Part shown: positions 10,231-19,892 of the stretch, piece after piece
Position numbering within the stretch: the first letter of the stretch is position 1
How the letters are laid out: every line of letters begins with the position of its first letter
Source of the DNA: Platycnemis pennipes
Taxonomy: Eukaryota; Arthropoda; Insecta; Odonata; Platycnemididae
Direction of reading: 5' to 3'
DNA length: 64,000 bases
NCBI GenBank assembly: GCA_933228895.1
Contig: OW121858.1
Location: forward strand, 32,821,859-32,885,858
Notes under the pieces: generated by a model
The model's database searches: none
Told to the model about the DNA's origin: nothing
What the model saw: only the letters and a program-made list of their open reading frames with translations
Translations under genes and position numbers: made by a program

Positions 10231-11403
10231 ATGGAGGATATCAACCTACCACCAACTAAAAAATCCCGCCCAGACATGGGTGGAGGAGTTAACGGTTTCT
10301 GCGCCTCTCGGCGCTTTTTGATTATGAGGTGTACAAGGGAAGGCGAGACCCTCAAGAAGGTGTCTCCCTTCCTAATAAAGAGAGTTTTGTCTGCCAAAAT
10401 ACCCGGCGAATTAAAGTCCGCCAAGAAACTGCGCGATGGTTCCTTGTTAATCGAAACAAGCAACCCAAATCAGGCTGAAAAACTACTTGGCATGAAGGCA
10501 CTCCACGACATTCCCGTCTCGGTAGAGGTGCACCGCACCCTGAACACCAGTCGGGGAGTCATAAGTCATTACGACTTCTTATACGTGGAGGCCGAAGAAA
10601 TAAAATCTGAGATGTCATCTCAAGGCGTCACAGACGTTCGTCGGCTTACCACAAGACGTAATGGGGAGGTAGTGAACACTACGTCCGTCGTACTGACTTT
10701 TGCCAGTGATAGGCTCCCCGATAAGGTGTTCGTGGGGTACGAATCGGTCCCCGTGCGGCCATTCGTACCGGCTCCTATGCGCTGCTTCCAGTGCCAAAAG
10801 TTCGGCCACATTGCTACTCGATGTGAAGGCAAGGCCACCTGCCCACACTGCGGCCTGGAAAACCACGAGGGTGCGGAATGCAAAAATAGCCCACACTGCG
10901 TTAATTGCGAGGGTACACACCCAGTCTATTCTCGTCAATGCCCAAAAGTAAAGGAAGAGCGTAAAATCATGGAAATGAAAACTTTAGAAAAGATCACCTA
11001 TTTCGAGGCGAGAAAGAAGTATAGGGCAATGGAGGCCCCTACCTTCTCCAAATCCTTCGCTGCAGTTGCTTCAAAACAAGTAACCAAGGCCACTATCGCA
11101 ACACAGACGGAAAGTACGCAAACAACCACACCAGAACGAAAAGAGAAATCGGCCACGCCGGCTAAGGCCTCTAAACCGGCACAAAAAACAGAAAATAAAA
11201 ATGCGAGTCCTGGTAAAACGAACCCACCTACGACTACCACTGGGACTACTAATGCGAGGCGTGAGAAGACGCCTTCCCCCGGTCCCTCCGGTCCGGTCGG
11301 ACTGAACCGACCGGAATCGATGGAAGAGGACGAGAGTCTCTCGGAGACAGAAGTCCTCCTGGCGAAGCAGAAGGCGAAGAAGCACCGCCGTATTAAGCGG
11401 TGA
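10231..11403 (+). CDS. I-element D ORF1 (gag-like nucleic-acid-binding protein)
   Basis: Intact, 390 residues. The start is set at the ATG at 10231 because only this Met is shared in frame with elements B, C, E and F; an upstream in-frame ATG at 10165 is not shared by B or C. The order is: a short lysine/proline N-terminus (LPPTKKSRP); two RRM-like folds spanning roughly residues 30-180 with the conserved KSAKKLRDGSLLIE and HRTLNTSRGVISHYD blocks; then zinc knuckles CFQCQKFGHIATRC, CPHCGLENHEGAEC and CVNCEGTHPVYSRQC; then a low-complexity Lys/Thr/Pro tail ending in a basic patch (KAKKHRRIKR). Proteins of this family coat element RNA and act as chaperones in the RNP. The stop lies 43 nt before the ORF2 start. 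Confidence 0.92.
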   Translation: MEDINLPPTKKSRPDMGGGVNGFCASRRFLIMRCTREGETLKKVSPFLIKRVLSAKIPGELKSAKKLRDGSLLIETSNPNQAEKLLGMKALHDIPVSVEVHRTLNTSRGVISHYDFLYVEAEEIKSEMSSQGVTDVRRLTTRRNGEVVNTTSVVLTFASDRLPDKVFVGYESVPVRPFVPAPMRCFQCQKFGHIATRCEGKATCPHCGLENHEGAECKNSPHCVNCEGTHPVYSRQCPKVKEERKIMEMKTLEKITYFEARKKYRAMEAPTFSKSFAAVASKQVTKATIATQTESTQTTTPERKEKSATPAKASKPAQKTENKNASPGKTNPPTTTTGTTNARREKTPSPGPSGPVGLNRPESMEEDESLSETEVLLAKQKAKKHRRIKR

Positions 11404-11446
11404 TTCTCCCACCGGATAGTGCTCGAGTTTTAACCTTTATACCTTT

Positions 11447-14400
11447 ATGGCTTTTATCCTGCAGTGGAACTGCAATGGTTTTTATAGGCATAAGGAGGAG
11501 CTGGCCGTTTTAATTCGAGATCTTAACCCCTCTTGCATATGTCTGCAAGAAACTCATTTTAAAACAACTGACAACGGTATTTTAAAAGGTTTTAATGTTT
11601 TTAGACTGGACGACACCAGTGGCCAACGTGCCCAGGGTGGAGTGTGGGTTGCCACTCGGGAGGCCCTTTACACCTCCCGAGTGCAGCTGAACACGCCTTT
11701 TCAGGCGGTCGCTGTAACGGTGCATGCCCCAGAGGCTGTGACAGTATGTAATGTTTACTTACCAGAGGCGGCTCCGGTCACCCGATTTAATCTTGAAACC
11801 CTTCTTCATCAGCTACCGAAACCTTACATTTTATTAGGGGATTTTAACGCTCACGAAACCCTTTGGGGTAGCTCTCGGGAGCAGTGCAACCGTAGAGGCC
11901 GGGTGTTATCTAGTTTTATTAAAGATTTTAACTTAGTTTTAATGAATAACGGTGAACACACACGTTTTAACTCTTTTAATGGTCAGTTTTCTACAATTGA
12001 TCTTTGCCTCACGTCGAGTACTTTGATGAACAAGCTTCATTTGACTGTTCACAATGACCTGTGTGGGAGCGATCATTTTCCCATTCTAATAAATAGAGAA
12101 AATAATTTTAATCCAGATTTTATCAGACCGGGCAACTGGATCGTCCGGAAAGCCAATTGGCCTGTTTTTAAGGACACATTTAATTTTAAGCATGACGAAA
12201 GCCAAAACGGAGTTTTGAACATTGATAAATTAACGCGCAGCATCATTCATGCAGCCAACTGCAGCGTTCCTAAGTCAGTGCGAACCATTCTCAGGCCTGC
12301 AGTCCCGTGGTGGAACGAGGAATGCGCAAGAGCCATTCGTCAACGCAAGAAAGCGTTACGGATTTTTAATAAATTTCCTACGGAGACGAACCTAGCTTCC
12401 TTCAGGTACCTCCGAGCCAAAGCTCGAAGGATCGTTAAGGAAGCAAAAAAGGCCTCCTGGATGGAATACGTATCCAGTATTAACTACAGAACACCCTTGG
12501 CACATGTCTGGGACAAGGTAAAACGCATTTCGGGAAACCACCATCAACGCAGCGTCCCGTTCCTTAACGTAGGCGGCAATGTATTGACATCTCCATCTGC
12601 TATCGGCGAGGTCTTCGGCCAGTTACTCACCACAACATGCAGCGACGACACGTATGAGGAAACCTTCCTTTCTATTAAGAGACGCTCAGAATCCTGCCCA
12701 CTCATCTTGACTGAAAAGCATACAATGGCCGAGTACAATATCCCGTTCTCCCTCTGGGAACTACGTTCTGCCATTGAAGACTCCCGAGACACGGCCGCAG
12801 GAATGGACGAAATCCACAATGCGTTTCTCCGGAATATTCCGGAGAGGGCACTGCTGGAGGTCCTGCGATCCCTCAACCAACTTTGGGCTGAGGGTAGCTT
12901 CCCTAACTCCTGGCGGGAGTCTATCGTTGTACCCATCCTTAAGCAGGGTAAAGATAGAGCTGACCCGAACAATTACAGGCCTATTTCTCTCACCAGTTGC
13001 CTGTGTAAGGTAACGGAGAGAATGGTGAATCGGCGGCTTGTTTGGTGGTTGGAGCGTCGAAACCTTCTCTCAACTATCCAATGTGGTTTTAGACGTGGTC
13101 GATCGACCGTTGACCACCTAGTCAGGGTCGACAATTATATCCAGGAGGCCTTTCTTCTCCGCCAACACGTCGTAGGTGTCTTCTTCGACATGGAGAAGGC
13201 ATACGACAGAGTTTGGCGGCGGAAAATCTTAACGACGCTGCACGAGTGGGGTATGAGGGGAAATTTACTTGTTTTTATACATAACTTTTTAAGTGACCGT
13301 GTTTTTAAAGTTAAGGTAGGCAACCACCTATCTGATTTTTACCCACAAGAGAATGGTGTGCCCCAAGGGTCCGTTTTAAGCGTGACATTATTCGCCATTG
13401 CTATTAATGATATAGCAAGATGTATCAAACCTCCTCTCTTGGGATCACTGTTTGTGGACGACCTAGCAATATTTTGCAGGTCGTCGAAACTTAACAGCGC
13501 TGCTAGAGTAACCCAGCTGGCTCTGAACAGACTCGGGAGCTGGTCCCAGAGAAATGGATTTAAGTTTTCGACGGAAAAGTGCAAATGCGTTCATTTTTAT
13601 CGTGTAAGAGGAGCCTATATTCCACCAGCACTTTTACTTGATGGTAGACATTTACCTTACGTGGACTCAGTTCGGTTCCTTGGCATGACGTTGGACTACC
13701 GACTCAGCTACCGTGATCACATACGGAGTTTAAGGGATAAAAGTCTACGGACTCTAAATATTTTAAAGTTTTTAAATCACTCATCTTGGGGTGCCGACCG
13801 CAGGTCATTGCTTTTATTGTACCGCTCACTCGTACGTTCCAAGCTGGACTATGGGTCATTTGTGTACGCCTCCAGCCGCGATACGTATTTGAGATCTTTG
13901 ACACCAGTGCACAACGCAGGGCTTCGGATATCCACTGGTGCTTTCCGGACCAGCCCGGTCCTCAGCATCTATGCTGATGCCGGCGAACCGCCGTTGTCGC
14001 ACCGCAGAAACATTTTAATGTGCTCCTATGCGGCCAAAATTTTAGCGACACAGAACCATCCTTGTTTTAACGTGATTTTTAACCCTCGTTTTTTAGAACT
14101 TTTTAGTAGACGGACAAGGGCCACCAAGCCGCTTGGTGTTCGCTTTAATTTATTTATTCAAGCAGCCAGGTTTAGGCTCCCAGATTTGTATCCGTTCGGG
14201 TACTCTAGTTACCCACCGTGGATAATTCCGCCTCCTGAAATCCACATGGGTCTCAGTAGCCGCCCGAAAGCCCACACCACTGATCTAGAGTACCAGCGTC
14301 TTTTCAATGAATTTCTTGGTCGCCACCCCGACTTCATCCCCGTATTCACTGATGGTTCTAAATCGGATTCAGCTTGCGCATGCGCGGTTACCTCCTCTCA

Positions 14401-15148
14401 CCACGACGTCGTCAAGGCCAGGCTCAGCCCACTGTGTAGCATATACACAGCCGAGCTGCTGGCCATTAAGATGGCTCTTGATGGGATAGGGAAGAGTGCT
14501 AAGGCGTTCGCCATTTGTACGGACTCTATGAGTGCTCTTCAATCCATTTCCGTCTTCTGCTCCTATCACCCCATTGTCCAGAGCATACACTCCAGGCTCC
14601 TATGCCTTAATAGAAGGGGAATTACCATAACATTCCTCTGGGTCCCTGGACATGTGGGAATTGCCGGTAATGAGACGGCCGATGCAGCTGCGAAGAGGGC
14701 TCTAAGGATCCCTGAACAGACGGTGACGCTGGTCCCTTGCCAGGACCTAAAGGCTACTCTTCGTAAAGTAGTGCTAGAGCAGTGGAGTGTCTCTTGGAGA
14801 GACGTGCGTAATAACAAACTACGCAGCGTAAAACCGGTAACGTCAGTGTGGCCCACTTCCGTCAGGAACAGTCGCAGAGAGGAAGTCGTCCTCACACGTT
14901 TAAGAATTGGGCATTGCGCCTTGACCCACTCCTTCCTCTTTACAGAAGAGAAGATTACACCTCGTTGTGACGACTGCGACTCTCCTCTCAGTGTCCGCCA
15001 CCTACTGACTGAGTGTGACAAATTCCGGACTATGCGCGAAAAGCTGGGTATAAGGGGAGACCCAAAACAAATTCTAGGAGACGATCTTGATCGCCTAAGC
15101 CGAATTATATCTTTTTTAAAAGCAACTGGCCTTCTAAATAAGATTTAA
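11447..15148 (+). CDS. I-element D ORF2 polyprotein (endonuclease-RT-RNase H)
   Basis: Intact, 1233 residues. The apurinic-type endonuclease has N8, E35 (LQETHF), D132/N134 (GDFNAH), D185 and the SDH triad at 208-210. The reverse transcriptase has motif A FFDMEKAYD (D581), motif B GVPQGS near 637 and motif C FVDD (671-672). RNase H has D969 (FTDGS), E1003 (TAEL), D1026 (CTDS) and D1079 (NETAD). A zinc knuckle CDDCDSPLSVRHLLTEC follows before the C-terminus NKI. This order (EN, RT, RNase H, CCHC) is diagnostic of the I clade. The protein nicks target DNA and reverse-transcribes the element RNA at the nick. No key residue is missing, so this copy could supply activity to others. Confidence 0.95.
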   Translation: MAFILQWNCNGFYRHKEELAVLIRDLNPSCICLQETHFKTTDNGILKGFNVFRLDDTSGQRAQGGVWVATREALYTSRVQLNTPFQAVAVTVHAPEAVTVCNVYLPEAAPVTRFNLETLLHQLPKPYILLGDFNAHETLWGSSREQCNRRGRVLSSFIKDFNLVLMNNGEHTRFNSFNGQFSTIDLCLTSSTLMNKLHLTVHNDLCGSDHFPILINRENNFNPDFIRPGNWIVRKANWPVFKDTFNFKHDESQNGVLNIDKLTRSIIHAANCSVPKSVRTILRPAVPWWNEECARAIRQRKKALRIFNKFPTETNLASFRYLRAKARRIVKEAKKASWMEYVSSINYRTPLAHVWDKVKRISGNHHQRSVPFLNVGGNVLTSPSAIGEVFGQLLTTTCSDDTYEETFLSIKRRSESCPLILTEKHTMAEYNIPFSLWELRSAIEDSRDTAAGMDEIHNAFLRNIPERALLEVLRSLNQLWAEGSFPNSWRESIVVPILKQGKDRADPNNYRPISLTSCLCKVTERMVNRRLVWWLERRNLLSTIQCGFRRGRSTVDHLVRVDNYIQEAFLLRQHVVGVFFDMEKAYDRVWRRKILTTLHEWGMRGNLLVFIHNFLSDRVFKVKVGNHLSDFYPQENGVPQGSVLSVTLFAIAINDIARCIKPPLLGSLFVDDLAIFCRSSKLNSAARVTQLALNRLGSWSQRNGFKFSTEKCKCVHFYRVRGAYIPPALLLDGRHLPYVDSVRFLGMTLDYRLSYRDHIRSLRDKSLRTLNILKFLNHSSWGADRRSLLLLYRSLVRSKLDYGSFVYASSRDTYLRSLTPVHNAGLRISTGAFRTSPVLSIYADAGEPPLSHRRNILMCSYAAKILATQNHPCFNVIFNPRFLELFSRRTRATKPLGVRFNLFIQAARFRLPDLYPFGYSSYPPWIIPPPEIHMGLSSRPKAHTTDLEYQRLFNEFLGRHPDFIPVFTDGSKSDSACACAVTSSHHDVVKARLSPLCSIYTAELLAIKMALDGIGKSAKAFAICTDSMSALQSISVFCSYHPIVQSIHSRLLCLNRRGITITFLWVPGHVGIAGNETADAAAKRALRIPEQTVTLVPCQDLKATLRKVVLEQWSVSWRDVRNNKLRSVKPVTSVWPTSVRNSRREEVVLTRLRIGHCALTHSFLFTEEKITPRCDDCDSPLSVRHLLTECDKFRTMREKLGIRGDPKQILGDDLDRLSRIISFLKATGLLNKI

Positions 15149-15229
15149 TATAGAGTCGTTTATTTTTTTATTTTTTTTTCTATCGCCGACATATCTTATT
15201 TTTATTTTAGAACACCAAATAGACTGCGT

Positions 15230-15259
15230 GGTGCAAATGACCTTAGTCGTCGACGCACC
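15230..15259 (+). other. 3'-terminal hairpin of I-element D
   Basis: GGTGC and GCACC enclose a loop containing the conserved AATGACC and GTCGA words. It lies 19 nt before the end of the element and corresponds to hairpins at the 3' ends of all other copies, so it is a candidate recognition signal for the element's reverse transcriptase. Confidence 0.65.
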
Positions 15260-15278
15260 CATAAAAACATAAACCTAA

Positions 15279-15291
15279 CTACGAGTCAGTA
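15279..15291 (+). repeat. Target-site duplication of element D, right copy
   Basis: Exact repeat of 9629-9641. Element C ORF1 resumes in frame directly after it. Confidence 0.9.
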
Positions 15292-16002
15292 CCGGTGAGG
15301 CCTTATATTCCAGCTCCCATGCGTTGCTTCCAGTGCCAACGCTTCGGCCACATCGCCACGCGATGTGAGGGCAAGGCCATCTGCCCACGCTGCGGCCTGG
15401 ATGCGCATGAGGGAGAGGACTGTGTGCAAGATACACACTGTGTCAACTGCGAGGGTGCACACCCGGTGTACTCTCGCAAATGTCCGAAGATGCTGGAAGA
15501 AAGGAAAGTCATGGAAATAAAGACTCTGGAAAAAATAACATATTTCGAAGCGAGGAAAAAGTATAGGGCATTGGCTGCTCCTATCTTTTCCCGCTCTTTT
15601 GCCTCAGTTGCCGTAACACCAGTCCCTAAAGCCACTATAGCAACGCAAACCGAAAAAAGTGAAAGTTTAATTAAAGTAGTGACGAAAGAATCGGCAAAGC
15701 CGGCCAAAAACTTGTCACCGGCTCGTAAAGTGACCACCAGCTCTGCGGGTTCTCCCAAGAAGAACCCCATTAAAAATAATTCCGCGAACGCTAATAACTC
15801 GCGTGAAAACACACCACCATCCGGTCCATCCGGTGTGCCCAAGCCCGGACAGCCGGAATGTATGGAGGAGGATGAAAGTCTCTCTGAGACAGAAATCCTC
15901 CTCGCAAAACAGTCGGGAAGAAGGCGCCGTATTAAGCGTTGATCCTCCCGTTGCACGGATAGCTCGATCATAGTTTTATTTTTATATTTTATACTATTAA
16001 AT

Positions 16003-19000
16003 ATGGCTTTTATCTTGCAGTGGAACTGCAATGGATTTTACCGGCATAAGGAGGAAATGAGCGTTTTAATTCATGATTTTAACCCTCTTTGTATATGTCT
16101 TCAAGAGACACATTTTAAGAGGACGGACAAGGGCATTTTAAAAGGTTTTAACATTTTTAGACTTGACGACACCAGTGGCAATCGAGCCCAGGGTGGAGTG
16201 GCTGTTTACATTCGGGAGGCTCTTTACACCTCCCGAGTACAGCTTAACACACCGTTTCAGGCGGTGGCGGTAACCGTGTACGCCCCGGAACCGGTAACAT
16301 TGTGCAATGTTTATCTACCGGAGGCTGCACCGGTTACTCGTTTTAACTTGGACGCCCTTGTCCGTCAACTCCCGAAGCCCTACATTTTACTAGGAGATTT
16401 TAACGCCCATGACACCCTGTGGGGGAGTTCTAGGAGTCAGTGCGACCGAAGAGGTCGTATTTTAGCCAATTTTATTTTAGATTTTAACATGATTTTGTTG
16501 AACAACGGGGAGAAAACCCGTTTTAATGTTTTTAACGGTCAGTACTCTGTGATTGACCTGTGCATTGCATCGAGCAGTTTGATAAACAAGATTGAAATAT
16601 CCGTGCATAATGATTTGTGTGGGAGCGATCATTTTCCCCTGTTAGTCAAAAAAGACCAAAATCTTATTTTAGATTATATTCGTCCGAGTAACTGGATTAT
16701 CCGGAAAGGTGACTGGTCTTATTTTAAAAAAGTTTTTAATTTTAACCACGACGAAGCATGTGACCCTATAATGAACATTGAGAGGTTAACGAATTGCCTG
16801 ATTGAAAGCGCAAGGTGCAGTGTTCCTCGGTCAAAGGGCACCAAACTGAGACCAGCAGTACCATGGTGGAACGAGGAATGCGCAGAAGCCATTCGTCAAC
16901 GTAAGAAGGCGTTACGAATTTTTAAAAAATTTCCCACGAACATGAACCTTTCCGCCTTCCGACGATTAAGAGCGAAGGCACGTCAGGTGGTGAAGGAGGC
17001 GAAGAGGGCTTCCTGGATGGAACTTGTCTCTGGCGTCAACAGTCGGACGCCGGTTGCACAGGTTTGGCGTAAAGTAAGAAGTATATCTGGCAACCAACAA
17101 CAGCTCGGCGTCTCCTTTCTACGTGTTGGAGGCAACACAGTTCCATCGCCATCTTCTATTGGAAATATATTCGGTCAGGAACTAGCCAAAACCAGCTCTA
17201 ATAAAAGCTACGATGATAGATTTTTAAAAATTAAGAAGGAAAAGGAGGCATTTCCTATCGATTTTAAGGAGCGACGATCCCTGGCAGATTATAACCTTCT
17301 GTTTTCCCTGTGGGAACTAGAGTCCGCCATTGCGGACTCCCACATGACTTCTCCAGGTCCCGACGAAGTCCACAATGCCTTTCTCCGGAATATTCCGGAA
17401 TCGGCATTGTTGGAGGTCCTCCACACCTTCAATCAGCTATGGGTTGAAGGTTCCTTTCCATCGTCCTGGCGGGAGTCTGTTGTAGTCCCTATATTAAAAC
17501 AGGGTAAAGACCGAGCTGACCCGAACAACTACAGGCCGATATCTCTTACTAGCTGCCTTTGCAAGATTATGGAAAGAATGGTGAATCGGCGGCTCATATG
17601 GTGGCTAGAGCGTCGCAACCTTCTTTCTGGTGTCCAGTGTGGATTTCGTAGGGGCCGTTCCACCACTGATCACCTAGTAAGGATAGACAATTTTATCCAG
17701 GAAGCCTTCCTTCTACGTCAACACGTGATTGGCGTATTTTTCGATATTGAAAAGGCTTATGACCGAACTTGGCGACACAAAATTCTACACACTCTGCACG
17801 AATGGGGTTTTAGGGGTAATCTACCCATTTTTATTCGGAACTTTTTATCCAACCGAGTTTTTAAAGTCAGAATAGGCCAGCATAAATCGCAATTTTACAG
17901 CCAAGAAAATGGAGTTCCTCAGGGTTCTGTCCTTAGTGTAACGCTTTTCGCTGTAGCGATTAACGATATTGCTAACTGTGTAGGCACACCAGTAATAGCA
18001 TCACTGTTTGTGGATGACTTTGCAATTTTTTGTAGGTCATCCCAACCCGCTACAGCAGCCAGACTAATCCAACTCACTCTGAACAAACTGCACAAGTGGG
18101 CCCAGTGTAATGGTTTTAAGTTCTCCTCAGAGAAAACCAAATGCGTTCATTTCCGCCGGTGTAGGGGACATAACATCCCTCCAGCGTTACGCTTGGGTGG
18201 TAAAAACCTTCCATTTGTCGACTCAATCCGTTTTTTAGGCCTGACATGTGACTACCGCCTCAACTGGCGTGCTCACATAGAAAGTTTAAAATTGAAATGT
18301 CACAAAACGTTAAACATTTTCAAGTACCTAAGTCACTCGACATGGGGAGCTGATCGCTCCACACTAATTTTATTGTATCGTGCTTTAGTACGGTCAAAAC
18401 TTGACTATGGTTCCTTTGTGTACTCTTCCGGTCGAGATTCGTACCTTCGACCACTGACTGTGATACACAATACCGGTTTACGACTGTGTACGGGGGCGTT
18501 TCGGACCAGCCCTATCCTGAGCATCTACTCTGATGCAGGAGAATCGCCTCTGTGCTACCGAAGGAACCTGCTAATGTGCAACTACGCCTCAAAGGTTTTA
18601 GCAATGAAGACGCATCCATGTTTTAACTTGTTTTCAAAACCACGATTTTTAGATGTTTTTAACCGTAAGACAAAGGCCACAAGGCCTGCCAATGTTCGTT
18701 TTAACTATTTTATTCGAGAACGAGGAGTTGGTCTACCGGATTTATACCCTCTCGGCTCATCTAACCACCCACCATGGCTAACTCCTACTCCTATAATAAA
18801 GATGCTCCTTAGTGATCGTCCAAAGGCTTCCACCACTGCTGCTGAGTGCCAGCGTACCTTCTCTGTGTTCCTGGGCAACCACCCCAATTTTGTCACTGTA
18901 TTCACAGACGGGTCGAAGTCTCCTACCGCCTGTGTCTGTGTTGTAGTTTCTTCTTATCATGGTACCATAAAGGCTAAACTCAGTCCATTCTGCAGTGTAT

Positions 19001-19653
19001 TCACGGCGGAGCTGTTCGCAATTTGCTCTGACTCTCTAAGTGCCCTAAACTCTATTTCCGACTGTACTTCTACGAACCCAATATGCCAGCAGATCCATGA
19101 GTCGCTACTCTCCCTTCAAAAGAAGGGAGTCGCCATCATCTTTCTTTGGGTCCCCAGCCACATGGGAATTGTCGGGAATGAACGTGTCGATGCAACCGCG
19201 AAGGCTGCCCTAAAAGAAGAAAATTGCACATCAACTCTGGTACCTTTCGAAGACCTTCGGTCCCATCTAAAGGGTTCAGTTTTCCAACAGTGGCAGGAGC
19301 AATGGAGCGATCTTCCAAACAATAAGTTACACAGCTTAAAACCGGTAACGGCAGCATGGCCAACGTCCGTCAGGAGTAGTCGCAGAGAGGAAGTCGTCAT
19401 TGCACGACTACGAATCGGTCATTGCCGTCTGACTCACTCGTATCTCTTCACCGAAGAGAAGGAACCGCCTCTCTGCAATGAGTGCAACATGCCACTCAGT
19501 GTGCGACACATCCTGACGGATTGTAACTTATTTCGGAATACACGCCTCAGGTTAGGGATCAGGGGGAGCCTAGAGCATGTTCTAGGCAATGACCCTGATC
19601 GTCTTAACCGTGTCATAATGATGCTAAAAGAAACTGACCTTAATAAAATATAA
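16003..19653 (+). CDS. I-element C ORF2 polyprotein with RNase H deletion
   Basis: An open frame of 1216 residues. Endonuclease motifs (QWNCNG, LQETHF, GDFNAHD, GSDHFP) and RT motifs (FFDIEKAYD, GVPQGS, LFVDD) are intact. RNase H keeps FTDGS, the Glu of TAEL, a SDS in place of CTDS and NERVD, but the segment between the second and third catalytic residues is about 17 residues shorter than in D or B: FTAELFA is followed directly by ICSDS. This in-frame deletion removes the helix after the catalytic Glu and probably unfolds the domain. It is bounded by short GC(C/A)AT repeats, suggesting slippage. The C-terminal CNECNMPLSVRHILTDC knuckle is present. With ORF1 broken, C could move only by trans-complementation. 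Confidence 0.9.
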   Translation: MAFILQWNCNGFYRHKEEMSVLIHDFNPLCICLQETHFKRTDKGILKGFNIFRLDDTSGNRAQGGVAVYIREALYTSRVQLNTPFQAVAVTVYAPEPVTLCNVYLPEAAPVTRFNLDALVRQLPKPYILLGDFNAHDTLWGSSRSQCDRRGRILANFILDFNMILLNNGEKTRFNVFNGQYSVIDLCIASSSLINKIEISVHNDLCGSDHFPLLVKKDQNLILDYIRPSNWIIRKGDWSYFKKVFNFNHDEACDPIMNIERLTNCLIESARCSVPRSKGTKLRPAVPWWNEECAEAIRQRKKALRIFKKFPTNMNLSAFRRLRAKARQVVKEAKRASWMELVSGVNSRTPVAQVWRKVRSISGNQQQLGVSFLRVGGNTVPSPSSIGNIFGQELAKTSSNKSYDDRFLKIKKEKEAFPIDFKERRSLADYNLLFSLWELESAIADSHMTSPGPDEVHNAFLRNIPESALLEVLHTFNQLWVEGSFPSSWRESVVVPILKQGKDRADPNNYRPISLTSCLCKIMERMVNRRLIWWLERRNLLSGVQCGFRRGRSTTDHLVRIDNFIQEAFLLRQHVIGVFFDIEKAYDRTWRHKILHTLHEWGFRGNLPIFIRNFLSNRVFKVRIGQHKSQFYSQENGVPQGSVLSVTLFAVAINDIANCVGTPVIASLFVDDFAIFCRSSQPATAARLIQLTLNKLHKWAQCNGFKFSSEKTKCVHFRRCRGHNIPPALRLGGKNLPFVDSIRFLGLTCDYRLNWRAHIESLKLKCHKTLNIFKYLSHSTWGADRSTLILLYRALVRSKLDYGSFVYSSGRDSYLRPLTVIHNTGLRLCTGAFRTSPILSIYSDAGESPLCYRRNLLMCNYASKVLAMKTHPCFNLFSKPRFLDVFNRKTKATRPANVRFNYFIRERGVGLPDLYPLGSSNHPPWLTPTPIIKMLLSDRPKASTTAAECQRTFSVFLGNHPNFVTVFTDGSKSPTACVCVVVSSYHGTIKAKLSPFCSVFTAELFAICSDSLSALNSISDCTSTNPICQQIHESLLSLQKKGVAIIFLWVPSHMGIVGNERVDATAKAALKEENCTSTLVPFEDLRSHLKGSVFQQWQEQWSDLPNNKLHSLKPVTAAWPTSVRSSRREEVVIARLRIGHCRLTHSYLFTEEKEPPLCNECNMPLSVRHILTDCNLFRNTRLRLGIRGSLEHVLGNDPDRLNRVIMMLKETDLNKI

Positions 19654-19751
19654 TATTATACAGACATGTTTTTATTCTCATATTTATTCTTATTTTGATC
19701 TACCGTAAATATAGTTTAATATATTGATTATGGATAAATTAGAGAATGGGT

Positions 19752-19782
19752 GGTGCGAAATGACCTTGGCTGTCGAAGCACC
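19752..19782 (+). other. 3'-terminal hairpin of I-element C
   Basis: GGTGC/GCACC stem around GAAATGACC...TGTCGAA, followed by CCAAAAATC. Same position and sequence class as in the other I copies. Confidence 0.6.
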
Positions 19783-19892
19783 CCAAAAATCAATACCTAC
19801 CCATAAACATTTAAATAGGTATACAATATTAAAAATTCAAAAAGACATACAAATGTACATATTTAAACAAAAGTGTTTAAATGGAACTGAGC

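Larger units (their letters stand above)
9642..15278 (+). mobile_element. I-clade retrotransposon D, full length, both ORFs intact
   Basis: A 5637-bp insertion in ORF1 of element C, bounded by a perfect 13-bp target duplication. It has a G plus five C's at the start, the 68-nt module, a 5' leader, ORF1 (10231-11403), a 43-nt spacer, ORF2 (11447-15148), an AT-rich 3' UTR, a terminal hairpin (15230-15259) and a short A-rich tail without a clear trinucleotide run. I-clade elements move by target-primed reverse transcription, and full length plus perfect duplication indicates recent insertion. It is younger than C. All catalytic residues checked are present. Confidence 0.93.
9125..15942 (+). pseudogene. 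ORF1 of I-element C, frameshifted and split by D
   Basis: The conserved start MADNILPPTKKSRP at 9125 runs only to a stop near 9203. Compared with element B, 2 nt are missing there, and the correct frame resumes at about 9186 (KRFLIMKC...). That frame continues to 9641, where D is inserted within the VGYESV motif. It resumes at 15292 with VRPYIPAPMRC, then three zinc knuckles (CFQCQRFGHIATRC, CPRCGLDAHEGEDC, CVNCEGAHPVYSRKC) and a lysine/serine-rich tail, stopping at 15942. The protein would be the nucleic-acid chaperone of the retrotransposon RNP. Both breaks make this copy non-functional in cis, and the two parts match in reading frame once D and one 13-bp duplicate are removed. Confidence 0.85.
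8529..19790 (+). mobile_element. I-clade non-LTR retrotransposon C, split by element D
   Basis: The element starts with the shared 68-nt module at 8529 and has a 596-nt 5' leader, ORF1 from 9125, and ORF2 at 16003-19653. It ends after a GGTGC...GCACC hairpin (19752-19782) and an A-rich tail near 19790. Element D was inserted into ORF1 at 9641, and C resumes at 15292. Removing D and one copy of its target duplication gives about 5.6 kb, the same size as the other full copies. ORF1 also has a 2-nt frameshift near its start, and the RNase H domain of ORF2 has a deletion. No target duplication was found for C itself. The 3' end is placed by comparison and is uncertain by about 20 bp. Confidence 0.85.
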
